From Maribacter algarum (ex Zhang et al. 2020) (lineage in GTDB: Bacteria > Bacteroidota > Bacteroidia > Flavobacteriales > Flavobacteriaceae): a stretch of 64,000 bases of DNA. Below, piece by piece: positions 34,126-43,542 of the stretch. The stretch covers positions 124,001 to 188,000 of the forward strand of contig NZ_VATY01000005.1 in the NCBI RefSeq assembly GCF_005885635.1. The letters run 5' to 3'. A model generated the notes under the pieces. That model was given only the letters and a program-made list of their open reading frames with translations. It did no database searches and was not told where the DNA came from. The translations under genes and the position numbers were made by a program. The number at the start of each line of letters is the position of its first letter. Within the stretch, counting starts at the first letter, position 1.

Positions 34126-37100
34126 TTATCTGTTTACGTATAAATATCCGTCAAGAACTTTCGTTGTTCCATCATCTACATATTCCACGATATAGAAGTA
34201 TATGCCTACAGGAAGTTCTTTGTCGGTGTTTACCGTAGCTCTTCCGTTTGATATGCCTCTGAAAGCTCTGTTACCATTGTCGTATCCTTCAGTTTCAAAT
34301 ACCAAAATACCCCAACGATTGTATATTCTAACAGTGTTACTTGGAAACAACTCAATATTATTAATTCGGAAAACGCCGTTATTAACACCAGGGTTTACAA
34401 AATCAGTATCTATCGAGAGATCCGTATCACAATTTGCTTCTGGAGGCGGAGTTCCACCAATATTACTGCAAGGGTCATCTGGATCAGTACCATCTGTAGT
34501 TTCTTGGTCATTAGGAATCATATCACTATCACAATCTGCTGTTAGCCAATCCCCTGAACGATCTAAAGTAACACTAGCCTCAATGAAGTCACAAGGATCT
34601 TCAGGATTCGTACCATCTGTAATTTCAGTACCATTAGTTACACCATCGCCATCACAATCAGAAATCAGGTAATCTCCTGATAAGACTAGCGTTATGCTAG
34701 CTGCGGTGAAATCACAAGGGTCTTCAGGATTGGTACCGTCGGCAACTTCCTGCTCATTAGTTACACCATCACCATCACAATCAGCTAATAACCAATCACC
34801 CCCCTGAACTTCTGTAATACTTCCTATTACAAAATCACATGGATCGTTAGGATCTGTGCCATCTGCAATTTCTTGGTCATCTAATACACCATCGCCATCA
34901 GCATCTAGAACAATACATGCAGTTGCATCAGCAGCATCCGTTACTGTTGCTACAATACCGGTATCATAAGCTGCTGCAGTAACAAGCCCAAAGGCGCCAG
35001 TTGCTGCTGGTGTTCCAGTTCCATATTGTCCTCCATCGCCTCCGTCGGCATTGGCACTTGCATAGGCTTCATTAGCATCACTACATCCATCGCCATCACT
35101 ATCTAGATTTATATAGTCTGGAGATCCGTCAGCTCCGGTGTCTATTGGCATATTTCCACCACCTGCTGAGGTTGGAATACCATTACTTCCTGTATTATCA
35201 GCATTATCGTCGTCGTCGTCTGCTGTTCCGTTTCCGTCTGTGTCCGTTCCTCCAGATTCAATAACATCATGAATACCATCATTGTCTGAATCAAGATCTA
35301 ATCGGTTTGGTAAACCATCACCATCCGTATTCGTATCTGGCAAGGCTGTTCCTCCATCACCAACACCGGCTACAGTATTATCATCTGTATCAATTGTATC
35401 TATAAAACCATCTCCATCAAGGTCTAACATGGTCATTGGATCGCCGGGTGTAGCATAATCTACCTGACCGTCGCCATCCGCGTCTGTGCCTCCAGCTTCA
35501 ATGATATCGGCTATACCATCATTATCAGAATCAAGGTCTAATCTATCAACTAGGCCATCGTTATCTGAATCGGTATCTGGAAGGGGAGAGGCAGCAACAC
35601 CATCATCTAATCCATCCATATTGGTATCGTTCATTGACATTGGGTCACCAGGAGTCGGGTAATCAATTTGCCCATCTCCATCAGTGTCTGTTCCTCCCGC
35701 CTCAATTATGTCGGGAATTCCATCGTTGTCACTGTCAAGATCTAAATAATCTAGTATGCCGTCTCCATCTGAATCGACAGTACCTTCAACGGTATCAGGA
35801 ATCCCATCATTGTCGTCATCCAAGTCGACAATATCATTAATTCCATCTCCATCAGTATCGATAGTTGATACATCGCGGTAATCAACATCCCCACCTGTGC
35901 CTAAATCACCATCCTCATCACCAAGGTTTGTGGCATTTGGGGGATTGATACCATCATTAACTGTAGCACCTTCAATAGCGGTATCGTCGTTATCGTCAAA
36001 AGCATCATCTAATCCATCTCCATCGGTATCAACATTTGACAGAGAATTATCGGTATCGCCATTTTCCACCCTATCTAGAATAGTATCATTATCACTATCA
36101 TCATCGAGATAATCTGGCTCGTCCATCAAATCTGTATTTTCTGGATCAATACCTACAATAGCGCCACTTTCATAATTATCATCAACACCATTCATATTCA
36201 AGTCAGTGATACCTGTACCAATTCCACTAGGAGCTTGGTAGGTGTCAGTAGGTTGTCCTTCAACATTATCCGGAATTCCGTCATCATCGGCATCAATATC
36301 TAAGTAGTTGGCAAGGTCGTTGGTATTTCCATCTGAATTTGGGGGAGTTGTCCCTGTTCCTGCACTAGTTGGAATTCCATTGCTTCCCGTGTTATCTCCA
36401 TTATCGTCGTCGTCATCCGCAAGTCCGTCCATATTGGCATCCGTACCACCGGCCTCGATGACATCTGGAATGCCATCATTGTCACTATCTAAATCAAGGT
36501 TATTTGGAATACCATCTCCATCAAAATCACATACAATTTCTAGGGATACATTGTCAATTCCGAAGTCATTACCAATGCCTCCAGGGGTATTATTTCTTAT
36601 GGATAATACCATATCCGTTGCTGTTGCGGTAAAAACCAAAGATACTTCTTTCCAAGTACCATCATTAGGAATGTCTCCAGAATCAAACTGTGCGATTACG
36701 GCTCCTCCCATCTCTGCAATGGTCATAGTAACATTGGGTGGTATTGGGGTATTGCCAAGAAACACTTCGGTTCCATTGTCAAGATATCCAGGATTGAATA
36801 AGTTTATAATTCCAGTAGAAAACTCATACTTTTCCCCAATTGTAAGTCCAGGGACGGTTTGCTCGAAAAAAGTTCCTGCAGAACCATCTGCATTGAACAA
36901 TGCAAAATAACCAAGTTCACCAGTGGCATCAATTGTAAAATCTTCAATATCAAGCCAAAAATTGGGGATGGACTGACTGGCCAAATATGAAAATCCAATT
37001 GAATTTGTTACTACGGCATAGTTGCCATCAGATGGTCTAGGTGCTTGATAACCATAAGTGGTTGAAATACCCGCAGGCATTGGTTTGGTGAAAGTATTGT

Positions 37101-38049
37101 AGTTGTCTGGATTACCTGTTCCATTACCAGGGCCGTTGAAAAAAGTATCACCTGCAGTGGCGACACCAAAATCTCCATTAGGTAAAAATGAAAAACCAGG
37201 TTCTGATCCACCACATTCAACAGTATCAAGGATACCATCGTTGTCATCATCTAAGTCAGTGCTATCTGGTACGCCGTCACCATCACTATCTAAACATGCA
37301 CTGGCATTTCCATCTAAATAGAACACATTTTCAGAATTGTATCCAGCGATATCAACTGTCCCATCTGTTGGGTCGACAGTTATAGGTGCCGTTCCATATT
37401 CACCATCATTATCTCCATCAGCGTCTGTAACCGTACCAAAATAGGCTTCATCCGGATCACTACATCCATCACCATCACTATCCGTATTGATGAAGTTTGC
37501 AGGTGAACTTGTTACAGTATTCGGGGGCGTTTGCCCTTCAAAACCATCAACTTGTCCATTTCCATTTAGGTCAATTGATGGCAATGCCGAAACCCTACCA
37601 TCATTATTGGTGTCATTTGCTCCGAAACCCGCCTCAACTACATCATAAATACCGTCGTTATCGCTATCTAGGTCTGCCATATCAACAACGCCATCACCAT
37701 CGGTATCAACCGGATCAAAGCTATCAATTACTCCATTCCCATTTAAATCAGTACCTCCACCTGAAGAATCCATTGCGTCCGGTATCCCATCAAAATCTCC
37801 ATCAAGGGTAAAATTCACTCCTGACACATCGACGCCATATTCGATAGTATCACTTATTCCGTCATCATCACTGTCAATATCCAATATATTCGCATAAGGG
37901 TCAGAATCTGTCTGGGTTATTGCATTTTCCAAAACATCAATAACACCATCATTATCAGAATCTTGAGCATTTATTTTTTGAATTGAAAATAGACCTGAAA
38001 GCAAAAAGACGCTTATTATGGACTTTAAGAAAAAAGTAAAATTTTTCAT
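34126..38049 (-). CDS. Giant Asp-rich TSP3-repeat T9SS type B surface protein
   Basis: A 1307-residue secreted protein. The start at 38049 (MKNFTFFLKS) gives a signal peptide ending INAQ; the open frame extends 141 bases upstream but lacks a reason for use. From residue 30, thrombospondin type 3-like calcium-binding repeats dominate (D-x-D-x-D-G and LDSDNDGIPDVIEAGG-type units, with many near copies). A jelly-roll-like carbohydrate-binding-type insert lies at about 284-508 (GYQAPRPSDGNYAVV, GNDFGIDNVSLEIV). Near residues 1060-1196 four ~41-residue Cys-bearing repeats occur (DGTNPEDPCDF). The end is a type B sorting domain (VRIYNRWGILVFE, GIYFYIVEY). It is likely a calcium-stiffened adhesin. 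It is the first gene of the operon with PorP/SprF and OmpA. Confidence 0.93.
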   Translation of the reverse strand: MKNFTFFLKSIISVFLLSGLFSIQKINAQDSDNDGVIDVLENAITQTDSDPYANILDIDSDDDGISDTIEYGVDVSGVNFTLDGDFDGIPDAMDSSGGGTDLNGNGVIDSFDPVDTDGDGVVDMADLDSDNDGIYDVVEAGFGANDTNNDGRVSALPSIDLNGNGQVDGFEGQTPPNTVTSSPANFINTDSDGDGCSDPDEAYFGTVTDADGDNDGEYGTAPITVDPTDGTVDIAGYNSENVFYLDGNASACLDSDGDGVPDSTDLDDDNDGILDTVECGGSEPGFSFLPNGDFGVATAGDTFFNGPGNGTGNPDNYNTFTKPMPAGISTTYGYQAPRPSDGNYAVVTNSIGFSYLASQSIPNFWLDIEDFTIDATGELGYFALFNADGSAGTFFEQTVPGLTIGEKYEFSTGIINLFNPGYLDNGTEVFLGNTPIPPNVTMTIAEMGGAVIAQFDSGDIPNDGTWKEVSLVFTATATDMVLSIRNNTPGGIGNDFGIDNVSLEIVCDFDGDGIPNNLDLDSDNDGIPDVIEAGGTDANMDGLADDDDDNGDNTGSNGIPTSAGTGTTPPNSDGNTNDLANYLDIDADDDGIPDNVEGQPTDTYQAPSGIGTGITDLNMNGVDDNYESGAIVGIDPENTDLMDEPDYLDDDSDNDTILDRVENGDTDNSLSNVDTDGDGLDDAFDDNDDTAIEGATVNDGINPPNATNLGDEDGDLGTGGDVDYRDVSTIDTDGDGINDIVDLDDDNDGIPDTVEGTVDSDGDGILDYLDLDSDNDGIPDIIEAGGTDTDGDGQIDYPTPGDPMSMNDTNMDGLDDGVAASPLPDTDSDNDGLVDRLDLDSDNDGIADIIEAGGTDADGDGQVDYATPGDPMTMLDLDGDGFIDTIDTDDNTVAGVGDGGTALPDTNTDGDGLPNRLDLDSDNDGIHDVIESGGTDTDGNGTADDDDDNADNTGSNGIPTSAGGGNMPIDTGADGSPDYINLDSDGDGCSDANEAYASANADGGDGGQYGTGTPAATGAFGLVTAAAYDTGIVATVTDAADATACIVLDADGDGVLDDQEIADGTDPNDPCDFVIGSITEVQGGDWLLADCDGDGVTNEQEVADGTNPEDPCDFTAASITLVLSGDYLISDCDGDGVTNGTEITDGTNPEDPCDFIEASVTLDRSGDWLTADCDSDMIPNDQETTDGTDPDDPCSNIGGTPPPEANCDTDLSIDTDFVNPGVNNGVFRINNIELFPSNTVRIYNRWGILVFETEGYDNGNRAFRGISNGRATVNTDKELPVGIYFYIVEYVDDGTTKVLDGYLYVNR

Positions 38050-38140
38050 GGTTGAAGTAGTTATTTTTTTTTCTAGTAAAACTGAAATTTGAACAGGAGC
38101 AAGTTCGGCCTGTATCAATTGAATTAGTTTGGAGTGGTTT

Positions 38141-38160
38141 AAAAAGTAAGTATACTTTTT
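38141..38160 (-). promoter_or_regulatory. Small hairpin in the adhesin leader
   Basis: AAAAAGTA and TACTTTTT form a perfect 8-bp, A/T-rich hairpin with a 4-base loop, about 92 bases before the adhesin ATG. As a weak hairpin followed by A/T bases it may act on RNA stability or translation. Its effect is unproven. Confidence 0.35.
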
Positions 38161-38239
38161 CATAAACACGGGGGTGTTATGCTGATGCAATATACATCAT
38201 GTTTGTTAAAAAAAATCGATGAACTGCTTAAAATTTTAA

Positions 38240-38247
38240 CAAAAATA
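38240..38247 (-). promoter_or_regulatory. -7 box candidate for the adhesin operon
   Basis: On the minus strand TATTTTTG matches TAnnTTTG. It would give a leader of about 185 bases. The rest of the 412-base gap (38050-38461) holds the hairpin at 38141 and the repeat array at 38336; no small gene is evident. Confidence 0.4.
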
Positions 38248-38335
38248 GGGGTATGGATGTAGTTCGTCGAGGGAATGTTGTGCTTGCCCATGAAAACATC
38301 GGTGAAATACACTTTTCTGTAGGGGACATAAAAAA

Positions 38336-38383
38336 TTCCTACAACTAACTATATTTCCTACAAATTCCTACAAATTCCTACAT
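38336..38383. repeat. Phased TTCCTACAA direct repeats upstream of the adhesin operon
   Basis: TTCCTACAA begins at 38336, 38355 and 38365, with TTCCTACAT at 38375. Spacings of 19, 10 and 10 place all copies on one face of the helix. Inverted partial copies flank the array (TGTAGG at 38319-38324 and TGTAGGA at 38394-38400). This is the pattern of a multi-site operator, for example for a LytTR-type or response-regulator protein. It lies upstream of the -7 candidate at 38240 as an activator site would. Confidence 0.6.
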
Positions 38384-38461
38384 TTTAAAATAATGTAGGA
38401 TTAGATGTACCTCGAGATTGTTTTTTTAACGAAAAGAATTTTGTGAAGAGTGGTGATTAAA

Positions 38462-39886
38462 TTAAGCTAAATCAAGACCGAGTTCTTTGCCCTTTTGTAT
38501 CATCAGTGCTCTAGCGGATTCATGTTCATTCGGTATTTCACCCTCCAAGATGGCTTCTTTAATCGCTTCTTTAATAATTCCAATTTCTTTAGAAGGTTTC
38601 AAGTTGAAGGTCTCCATAATTTCTTCACCAGACACAGGAGGTTGAAAGTTTCGTATGTGATCACGCTCTTCAACCTCCTGTATTTTTTTGCGTACGATTT
38701 TGAAGTTATTCTTATACTTTTTTTGCTTATTGGAATTTTTAGTTGTGATATCTGCTTCACACAAAGTCATAAGATCATCTACATAATCCCCTGCATCGAA
38801 AACCAATCTTCGCACTGCTGAATCGGTTGCAAAATCTTCTGACAATACAATTGGCCGCGAACTCATCAAAACCATTTTCTGAACAAATTTCATTTTATCA
38901 TTCAAAGGCATTCGGAGTCTTTTGAAAAGTTTATAAACCATCTTTGATCCAACGAATTCGTGTCCATGAAAGGTCCAACCTTGTTTTTTATGAAATTTCT
39001 TGGTGGGTGCTTTCCCTATATCATGCAAAAGCGCAGCCCACCGGAGCCAGAGATTATCTGTGGTTTCGCAAATATTATCTACTACCTCGAGTGTGTGCCA
39101 AAAGTTATCCTTGTGTCTTTGACCTTCTATTTCTTCGATACCTTGAAGCGCAACCAGTTCAGGCAAAATATGAGGTAGCAATTCGGTTTTGTGTAAAAGG
39201 GAAAAACCTAGAGAAGGTTTATCGCTTGCCAAAATTTTGTGAAGTTCATCAACTATACGCTCCTTCGAGATAATATTGATACGTTCCTTATTTTTTGTAA
39301 TAGCTTCTAAAGAGGGCAGAGCTATTTTGAAGCCCAATTGCGTAGCAAACCGAATAGCGCGCATCATTCGTAAAGGATCATCTGAATATGTGATGGATGG
39401 TTCTAAGGGGGTTCTGATGATCTTTTTTTCTAGGTCGGAAACTCCGTCAAAGGGGTCTAATAAGTCACCAAAACTATCTTTGTTCAATGATAAAGCCAGG
39501 GCATTGATGGTGAAATCCCTTCTATTTTGATCATCCTCTAAAGTGCCATTTTCGACAAATGGTTTTCTACTATCCCTATGGTAACTTTCTTTACGGGCTC
39601 CAACGAATTCAAGCTCAATATCATCATGTTTGAGCATGGCTGTCCCGAAATTTTTGAAAACAGAGACCTTTGGTTTACTGGGTAGCAAATGGGCTACTTT
39701 TTGTGCTAATTCAATACCGCTACCAACCACCACCACGTCAATGTCTTTTGGAGTGCCCCGCCGTAAAATAAAATCACGTACAAAACCACCTATCACATAA
39801 GAGTCAACTTTCAGTTCAGTAGTTGCTCTTGTGAGTGTTTGAAAAATAGGATTTTGAAGCGCTTCTTTAAAATTCTGTTGCATCAT
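38462..39886 (-). CDS. cca: CCA tRNA nucleotidyltransferase with HD domain
   Basis: A 474-residue class II CCA-adding enzyme or poly(A) polymerase-type nucleotidyltransferase, cytoplasmic. The catalytic head has [21 protein letters not shown] (residues about 33-53), with the GGxVRD and DxD carboxylates. [11 protein letters not shown] (about 119-129) and the [11 protein letters not shown] motif (about 176-186) follow. The C-terminal half has an HD phosphohydrolase domain ([15 protein letters not shown] at about 289, and HGHE). It is translationally coupled to the upstream threonylcarbamoyl-AMP synthase gene through TAATG, so two tRNA-processing enzymes are co-expressed. Confidence 0.93.
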   Translation of the reverse strand: MMQQNFKEALQNPIFQTLTRATTELKVDSYVIGGFVRDFILRRGTPKDIDVVVVGSGIELAQKVAHLLPSKPKVSVFKNFGTAMLKHDDIELEFVGARKESYHRDSRKPFVENGTLEDDQNRRDFTINALALSLNKDSFGDLLDPFDGVSDLEKKIIRTPLEPSITYSDDPLRMMRAIRFATQLGFKIALPSLEAITKNKERINIISKERIVDELHKILASDKPSLGFSLLHKTELLPHILPELVALQGIEEIEGQRHKDNFWHTLEVVDNICETTDNLWLRWAALLHDIGKAPTKKFHKKQGWTFHGHEFVGSKMVYKLFKRLRMPLNDKMKFVQKMVLMSSRPIVLSEDFATDSAVRRLVFDAGDYVDDLMTLCEADITTKNSNKQKKYKNNFKIVRKKIQEVEERDHIRNFQPPVSGEEIMETFNLKPSKEIGIIKEAIKEAILEGEIPNEHESARALMIQKGKELGLDLA

Positions 39887-40461
39887 TATTCTCGAATCAC
39901 CTTTACTTGACCATCGTTACTTAATTTGATAATTACCGATGGCGTACTTGCGATTTTCTCTTGATGCAAATTTACGACATAGTCAACTCCTTTTATAACG
40001 GCTTCGTTGATTTCACTAAACTGTTTTGGAGTCGGTTCACCTGAAATATTCGCTGAGGTAGATACAATTGGCTTTTTAAATTTATTGATTAGGTACTGGC
40101 AGAATTTGTCAGATGCCACCCGTATTGCGAGAGTGTTGTCATTAGCAATAAGGTTTGGGGCAACTCCCTTGGGCTTGTCGTAGATAATAGTTGTGGGCTT
40201 TGTGGATAGATCTATTAGGTCATAGGCTACGTCAGGTACCTCCGTAATATGCCTTTCTAACATGGCATCATTGGCAACTAGACAAATTAAGGCTTTACTA
40301 TCGGAGCGTTCTTTCAATGCATATACTTTGGCTACCGCCTCTTCATTGGTAGCATCACATCCGATTCCCCAAACGGTATCTGTTGGGTATATGATTAAAC
40401 CTCCGTTTTCTAGTGTTGATATTGCTTTATTGATTTCTTCTTGCACTGTAAATACGTTCAT
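39886..40461 (-). CDS. tsaC: L-threonylcarbamoyladenylate synthase
   Basis: A 191-residue YrdC/Sua5-family enzyme. It makes threonylcarbamoyl-AMP from threonine, bicarbonate and ATP for the t6A37 modification of ANN-decoding tRNAs. The N-terminus [20 protein letters not shown] (residues about 20-39) and [13 protein letters not shown] (about 50-62) are the diagnostic motifs; TIRVASDKF-like and [10 protein letters not shown] (about 138-147) complete the site. It lacks the extra Sua5 C-terminal domain, so it is the short TsaC form. Its stop codon overlaps the cca start (TAATG). Confidence 0.93.
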   Translation of the reverse strand: MNVFTVQEEINKAISTLENGGLIIYPTDTVWGIGCDATNEEAVAKVYALKERSDSKALICLVANDAMLERHITEVPDVAYDLIDLSTKPTTIIYDKPKGVAPNLIANDNTLAIRVASDKFCQYLINKFKKPIVSTSANISGEPTPKQFSEINEAVIKGVDYVVNLHQEKIASTPSVIIKLSNDGQVKVIRE

Positions 40462-40472
40462 ATTCTAGGAGG

Positions 40473-40480
40473 CAAAAATA
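40473..40480 (-). promoter_or_regulatory. -7 box upstream of the tsaC-cca operon
   Basis: On the minus strand TATTTTTG matches TAnnTTTG, 11 bases before the ATG. The resulting leader would be very short. Confidence 0.4.
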
Positions 40481-40541
40481 AGTTTTCCAAAGATGGAATT
40501 TTAAAATTTGGAATTTTTATGCAAATTTTGAGATGAATGGA

Positions 40542-41474
40542 TTAATCTTGAATGGTTTGTTTTTGCTTCAGGGATTTCCCCAAAGGTAGTCCGACTAAAA
40601 TCCTATGAAATAGTTTAAAGTATTTTGGTTTTATCAAGGAAGTCAACCCATAACGGATAATGAAAACCAATCTCAATGCTAAATAATGCAGATAACCATA
40701 ATTTTTTCTAATAACATAGAACATTGAAGTTTTGAGTTCAATCTTTATTGCGATAGGCATTTTGGTTTTGTTGACACTAATTCCTTGATGGTGTATATAC
40801 GATGGATTAGGCAAAAAATATGTTTTCCTCCCTTGTTTCTTTAGACGATAGCAAATATCGCACTCTTCGAAGTAGAGAAAAATATTAGTATCAAATCCTC
40901 CAATTTTATCAAAATCCTCAGCCCTGAAGAACATAAAACTTCCGTTTACATAATCAACCGCAATAGGCTCCGAATAATCCTTTTTTCTATTGGGTTTTGC
41001 AAATAGAATCTCTGGTGTTTTTCTTCCGAAGACCTCACGAGCAAATGAAGTAAAATGGTCGAAACTAACTGTTTTTTCATTCCGTTCATTATAAATTTGA
41101 GGACCGCAGAGGGCTGCGTCAGAATGGGTTTCCATAAATTCGTAGCATACCTTTATGGGGTTGTCAACTAGTAAAGTGTCATTATTCAAGAACAGATAGT
41201 ACTGGGCATTTGTGAACTGAATACCATGCATATTACCACCACCAAAACCGGTATTTATCTTACTGCGGTGCAATTGAATGATATCTTCTGGTAAAGTGGC
41301 AACAAATGAACTCAGCCTTTCAAAATCTTCTTTTTCTGAGGCGTTGTCAACAACTATAATTTGATAAGCTAAGGCAGAAGTTTGGTCTAAAATACTTGAG
41401 ATACATTTCTGTGTATATTCTGAAGAATTATAATTTATTAAGATTATCGCAACGTCACTTTTGTTTTTGCTCAT
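40542..41474 (-). CDS. Glycosyltransferase family 2 (rhamnosyltransferase-like)
   Basis: A 310-residue inverting GT-A glycosyltransferase. The N-terminal nucleotide-sugar fold has IILINYNSSEYTQKCI and IIVVDNASEKEDF (about residues 10-52). The DxD-type metal site is LFLNNDTLL (about 94-102), and the region VDYVNGSFMFFRAEDFDKIGGFDTNIFLYFEECDICYR in outline (about 177-213) gives the acceptor-side ED. Homologues often act on rhamnose or other sugars in O-antigen and capsule assembly. It is 14 bases downstream of the GT2-GT9 fusion gene and surely cotranscribed. Donor and acceptor cannot be read from the sequence. Confidence 0.9.
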   Translation of the reverse strand: MSKNKSDVAIILINYNSSEYTQKCISSILDQTSALAYQIIVVDNASEKEDFERLSSFVATLPEDIIQLHRSKINTGFGGGNMHGIQFTNAQYYLFLNNDTLLVDNPIKVCYEFMETHSDAALCGPQIYNERNEKTVSFDHFTSFAREVFGRKTPEILFAKPNRKKDYSEPIAVDYVNGSFMFFRAEDFDKIGGFDTNIFLYFEECDICYRLKKQGRKTYFLPNPSYIHHQGISVNKTKMPIAIKIELKTSMFYVIRKNYGYLHYLALRLVFIIRYGLTSLIKPKYFKLFHRILVGLPLGKSLKQKQTIQD

Positions 41475-41488
41475 TTTTAAAATCTATG

Positions 41489-43342
41489 TTAGCCACAATT
41501 CTTTGCTAGAAAATTAAGCAATACTTCTTTAAAAAGATTTGGTTCAAAAGCCTCGTATAGTGTTGTGATGTTTTTTTTGATCTCTCTTTTATCCATTTCA
41601 CCAAATAGTTCGGGGCGATAATCTCGTAGGTGAACGCTATCATGATTTTTATATACTTTTCCGTGCCAAGCACCTTTTACTATAAACGGACTAAAAAAAC
41701 AGAAGGATGGAATTTCAAGCGCTTTTGCCATGTTTACAGTGCCTCCTTCGTTTCCAATAAGCATATCACATTGCGATAATACTCCCATGAAATCCCTTAA
41801 CGAATCCGCATAAAAGTCAATTGCAATGTGTTTTTGTGTTTCTTTGGAACACAAGTGATATATGTTTAAGGCCTCTGCTTTCTGTGAAGGAATGTAATTG
41901 AAAAGAAGTTTGGAATCGCAATTTTGACAGATGGTATCAAGTACTTCCGCCATATATTTTGGCGGGTAAGTCTTATCCGGGCCACTTCCTAAAATACCAA
42001 TCATTATAAGTTTTTCACCTTCAATATCGGATATTTCTTCAATTGCACTTTTTGCTTTTTCTATTTCATCTTCAGAAAGATATAATTTGGGATATGTTAC
42101 AAACTTATTTTTTGAAAGTAACGGGTCCAATAGCATTAACCTATTTGATATTGAGAGAGGTATCTCGGCATCTGTTATCAATGATTGATAAATGGGATCG
42201 GAATAAATCCAGCTAGTGTACCATTTCCGTCTTCCAATTTTTGTATTGGACTTAGCGAAACGAGTCATGAGGTTACTTTCTAACTTTCCGTAAGCATCAA
42301 TAACAGCGGAATACTGGGTCTTTTTTAAGGATTTTAAAAATCGATAAAAAGTTCTTTTGCTTTCACGATATTCTTTTTTGAATACAACGACCTTATCGAC
42401 ATATGGATTGCCCTCAAGCACAGGTAGCGTATTCTCATTAGCCACCAAATGAACTTCCGCCCCGGGGAAATGATGTTTAAGACTTTCACAAATTATCGTG
42501 CTTGCCAAGACATCACCAATCATCTTTTGTTGTATGACTAAAAATCGAATTTCAGATGTATTGTTCAGGCTTGGGTTGAAAGGATTTTTTAATCGTTTGA
42601 GTTCTTTGTATCTAGAATAGACGCCTAAAGCATTCAGGTAGCTGATGATTATTCCTTTTTTTCCATCTAAAAAACCAAACCTCAAGAAATAGTGGTTGAA
42701 AAACTTATAGGAAGGCCTGAAAACAAAATGGTAAAGATTTGGTGTATAATTTTTATCAAGCTCTTCCTGAGCTTTCATCTGCCCATACTTTATCATTTTA
42801 CCCTTATAGTCATGGTAATTTTTGTAGGAGTAGTGAATCAATTTATTTTTCAGAATGCCAATCTTACCGTCAACTACCAAGGTTTCATGAACTACGCGTT
42901 CTAAGGTAAAGTTCACCTTACTTTTTCTAAATAAGCGAAAGTTTTTATCGCTTTGCCACCCACTAAACCGCAATACTTTCTTTTGAAACATAAAAGTCCG
43001 GTAGAAGTAATAGGCAGCGGCCGGATTGGGCGAGTTTATAGTAGCTATAACCTCCTCTCTCAAAGCATCTGTCAATCGTTCATCTGCATCCATGAATAAA
43101 ACCCAGTCATTGGTCGCCTGGCTCATCGTAAATGACTTTTGGTCGGTATAGTCTTTAAACGGACGCTGAATAAGTTTTACCTTAGGGTAACTTTGTATTC
43201 TTTCTGCAGTGCCATCAGTACTGAAAGAATCGACAATAATTATTTCATCAGCAAAGGACACATTTTCAATTACCTCATCAATGTTTGTAATTTCATTGAA
43301 TGTGATAAATAGAGCAGATATTTTGTTTGTGGGATTATCCAA
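41489..43342 (-). CDS. Fused GT2 (WaaE/KdtX-like) - GT9 (heptosyltransferase-like) protein
   Basis: A 617-residue two-domain protein. Residues 1-260 are a WaaE/KdtX-type GT2 (ALFITFNEITNIDEVIENV, IIIVDSFSTDGTAE, WVLFMDADER with the DxD, RFSGWQSDKNFRLFRK). Residues about 275-617 are a GT9 lipopolysaccharide heptosyltransferase-like domain (FLVIQQKMIGDVLASTIICESL, the donor-binding ILGSGPDKTYPPKYMAEVL, and IGNEGGTVNMAKALEIPSFCFFSP near 545-570). Both halves look complete. In most LPS-core pathways these are separate enzymes, so the fusion would let two successive core-sugar transfers be coordinated. The start is TTG at 43342, forced by a TAA two codons upstream. Confidence 0.9.
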   Translation of the reverse strand: MDNPTNKISALFITFNEITNIDEVIENVSFADEIIIVDSFSTDGTAERIQSYPKVKLIQRPFKDYTDQKSFTMSQATNDWVLFMDADERLTDALREEVIATINSPNPAAAYYFYRTFMFQKKVLRFSGWQSDKNFRLFRKSKVNFTLERVVHETLVVDGKIGILKNKLIHYSYKNYHDYKGKMIKYGQMKAQEELDKNYTPNLYHFVFRPSYKFFNHYFLRFGFLDGKKGIIISYLNALGVYSRYKELKRLKNPFNPSLNNTSEIRFLVIQQKMIGDVLASTIICESLKHHFPGAEVHLVANENTLPVLEGNPYVDKVVVFKKEYRESKRTFYRFLKSLKKTQYSAVIDAYGKLESNLMTRFAKSNTKIGRRKWYTSWIYSDPIYQSLITDAEIPLSISNRLMLLDPLLSKNKFVTYPKLYLSEDEIEKAKSAIEEISDIEGEKLIMIGILGSGPDKTYPPKYMAEVLDTICQNCDSKLLFNYIPSQKAEALNIYHLCSKETQKHIAIDFYADSLRDFMGVLSQCDMLIGNEGGTVNMAKALEIPSFCFFSPFIVKGAWHGKVYKNHDSVHLRDYRPELFGEMDKREIKKNITTLYEAFEPNLFKEVLLNFLAKNCG

Positions 43343-43374
43343 TATTTAGGCCGGTGAACAGTTAAATCTGTGGA

Positions 43375-43382
43375 CAAATTTA
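43375..43382 (-). promoter_or_regulatory. -7 box upstream of the GT2-GT9 gene
   Basis: On the minus strand TAAATTTG matches TAnnTTTG, 32 bases before the TTG start at 43342. It supports transcription of the two-gene unit apart from the GT2 gene at 43543. Confidence 0.45.
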
Positions 43383-43542
43383 GATATAAAAGGAGTTTTA
43401 AGGGCTTAATTTCTAAATTTTTGCTTTCGACAAAAAAAATGTAGCACAAAATCCTTTTAGTCTTATTAGAGGTAAAATTATGTTAGAAGTATTCCCAGAA
43501 GTAAAATAGGATTATTATGAAAGAAAAGAAACAGAGGTTTTC

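Noticed and set aside
38050-38190. Longer adhesin start at 38190
   Set aside because: The added 47 residues precede a clear signal peptide starting at 38049; a signal sequence would not be internal.
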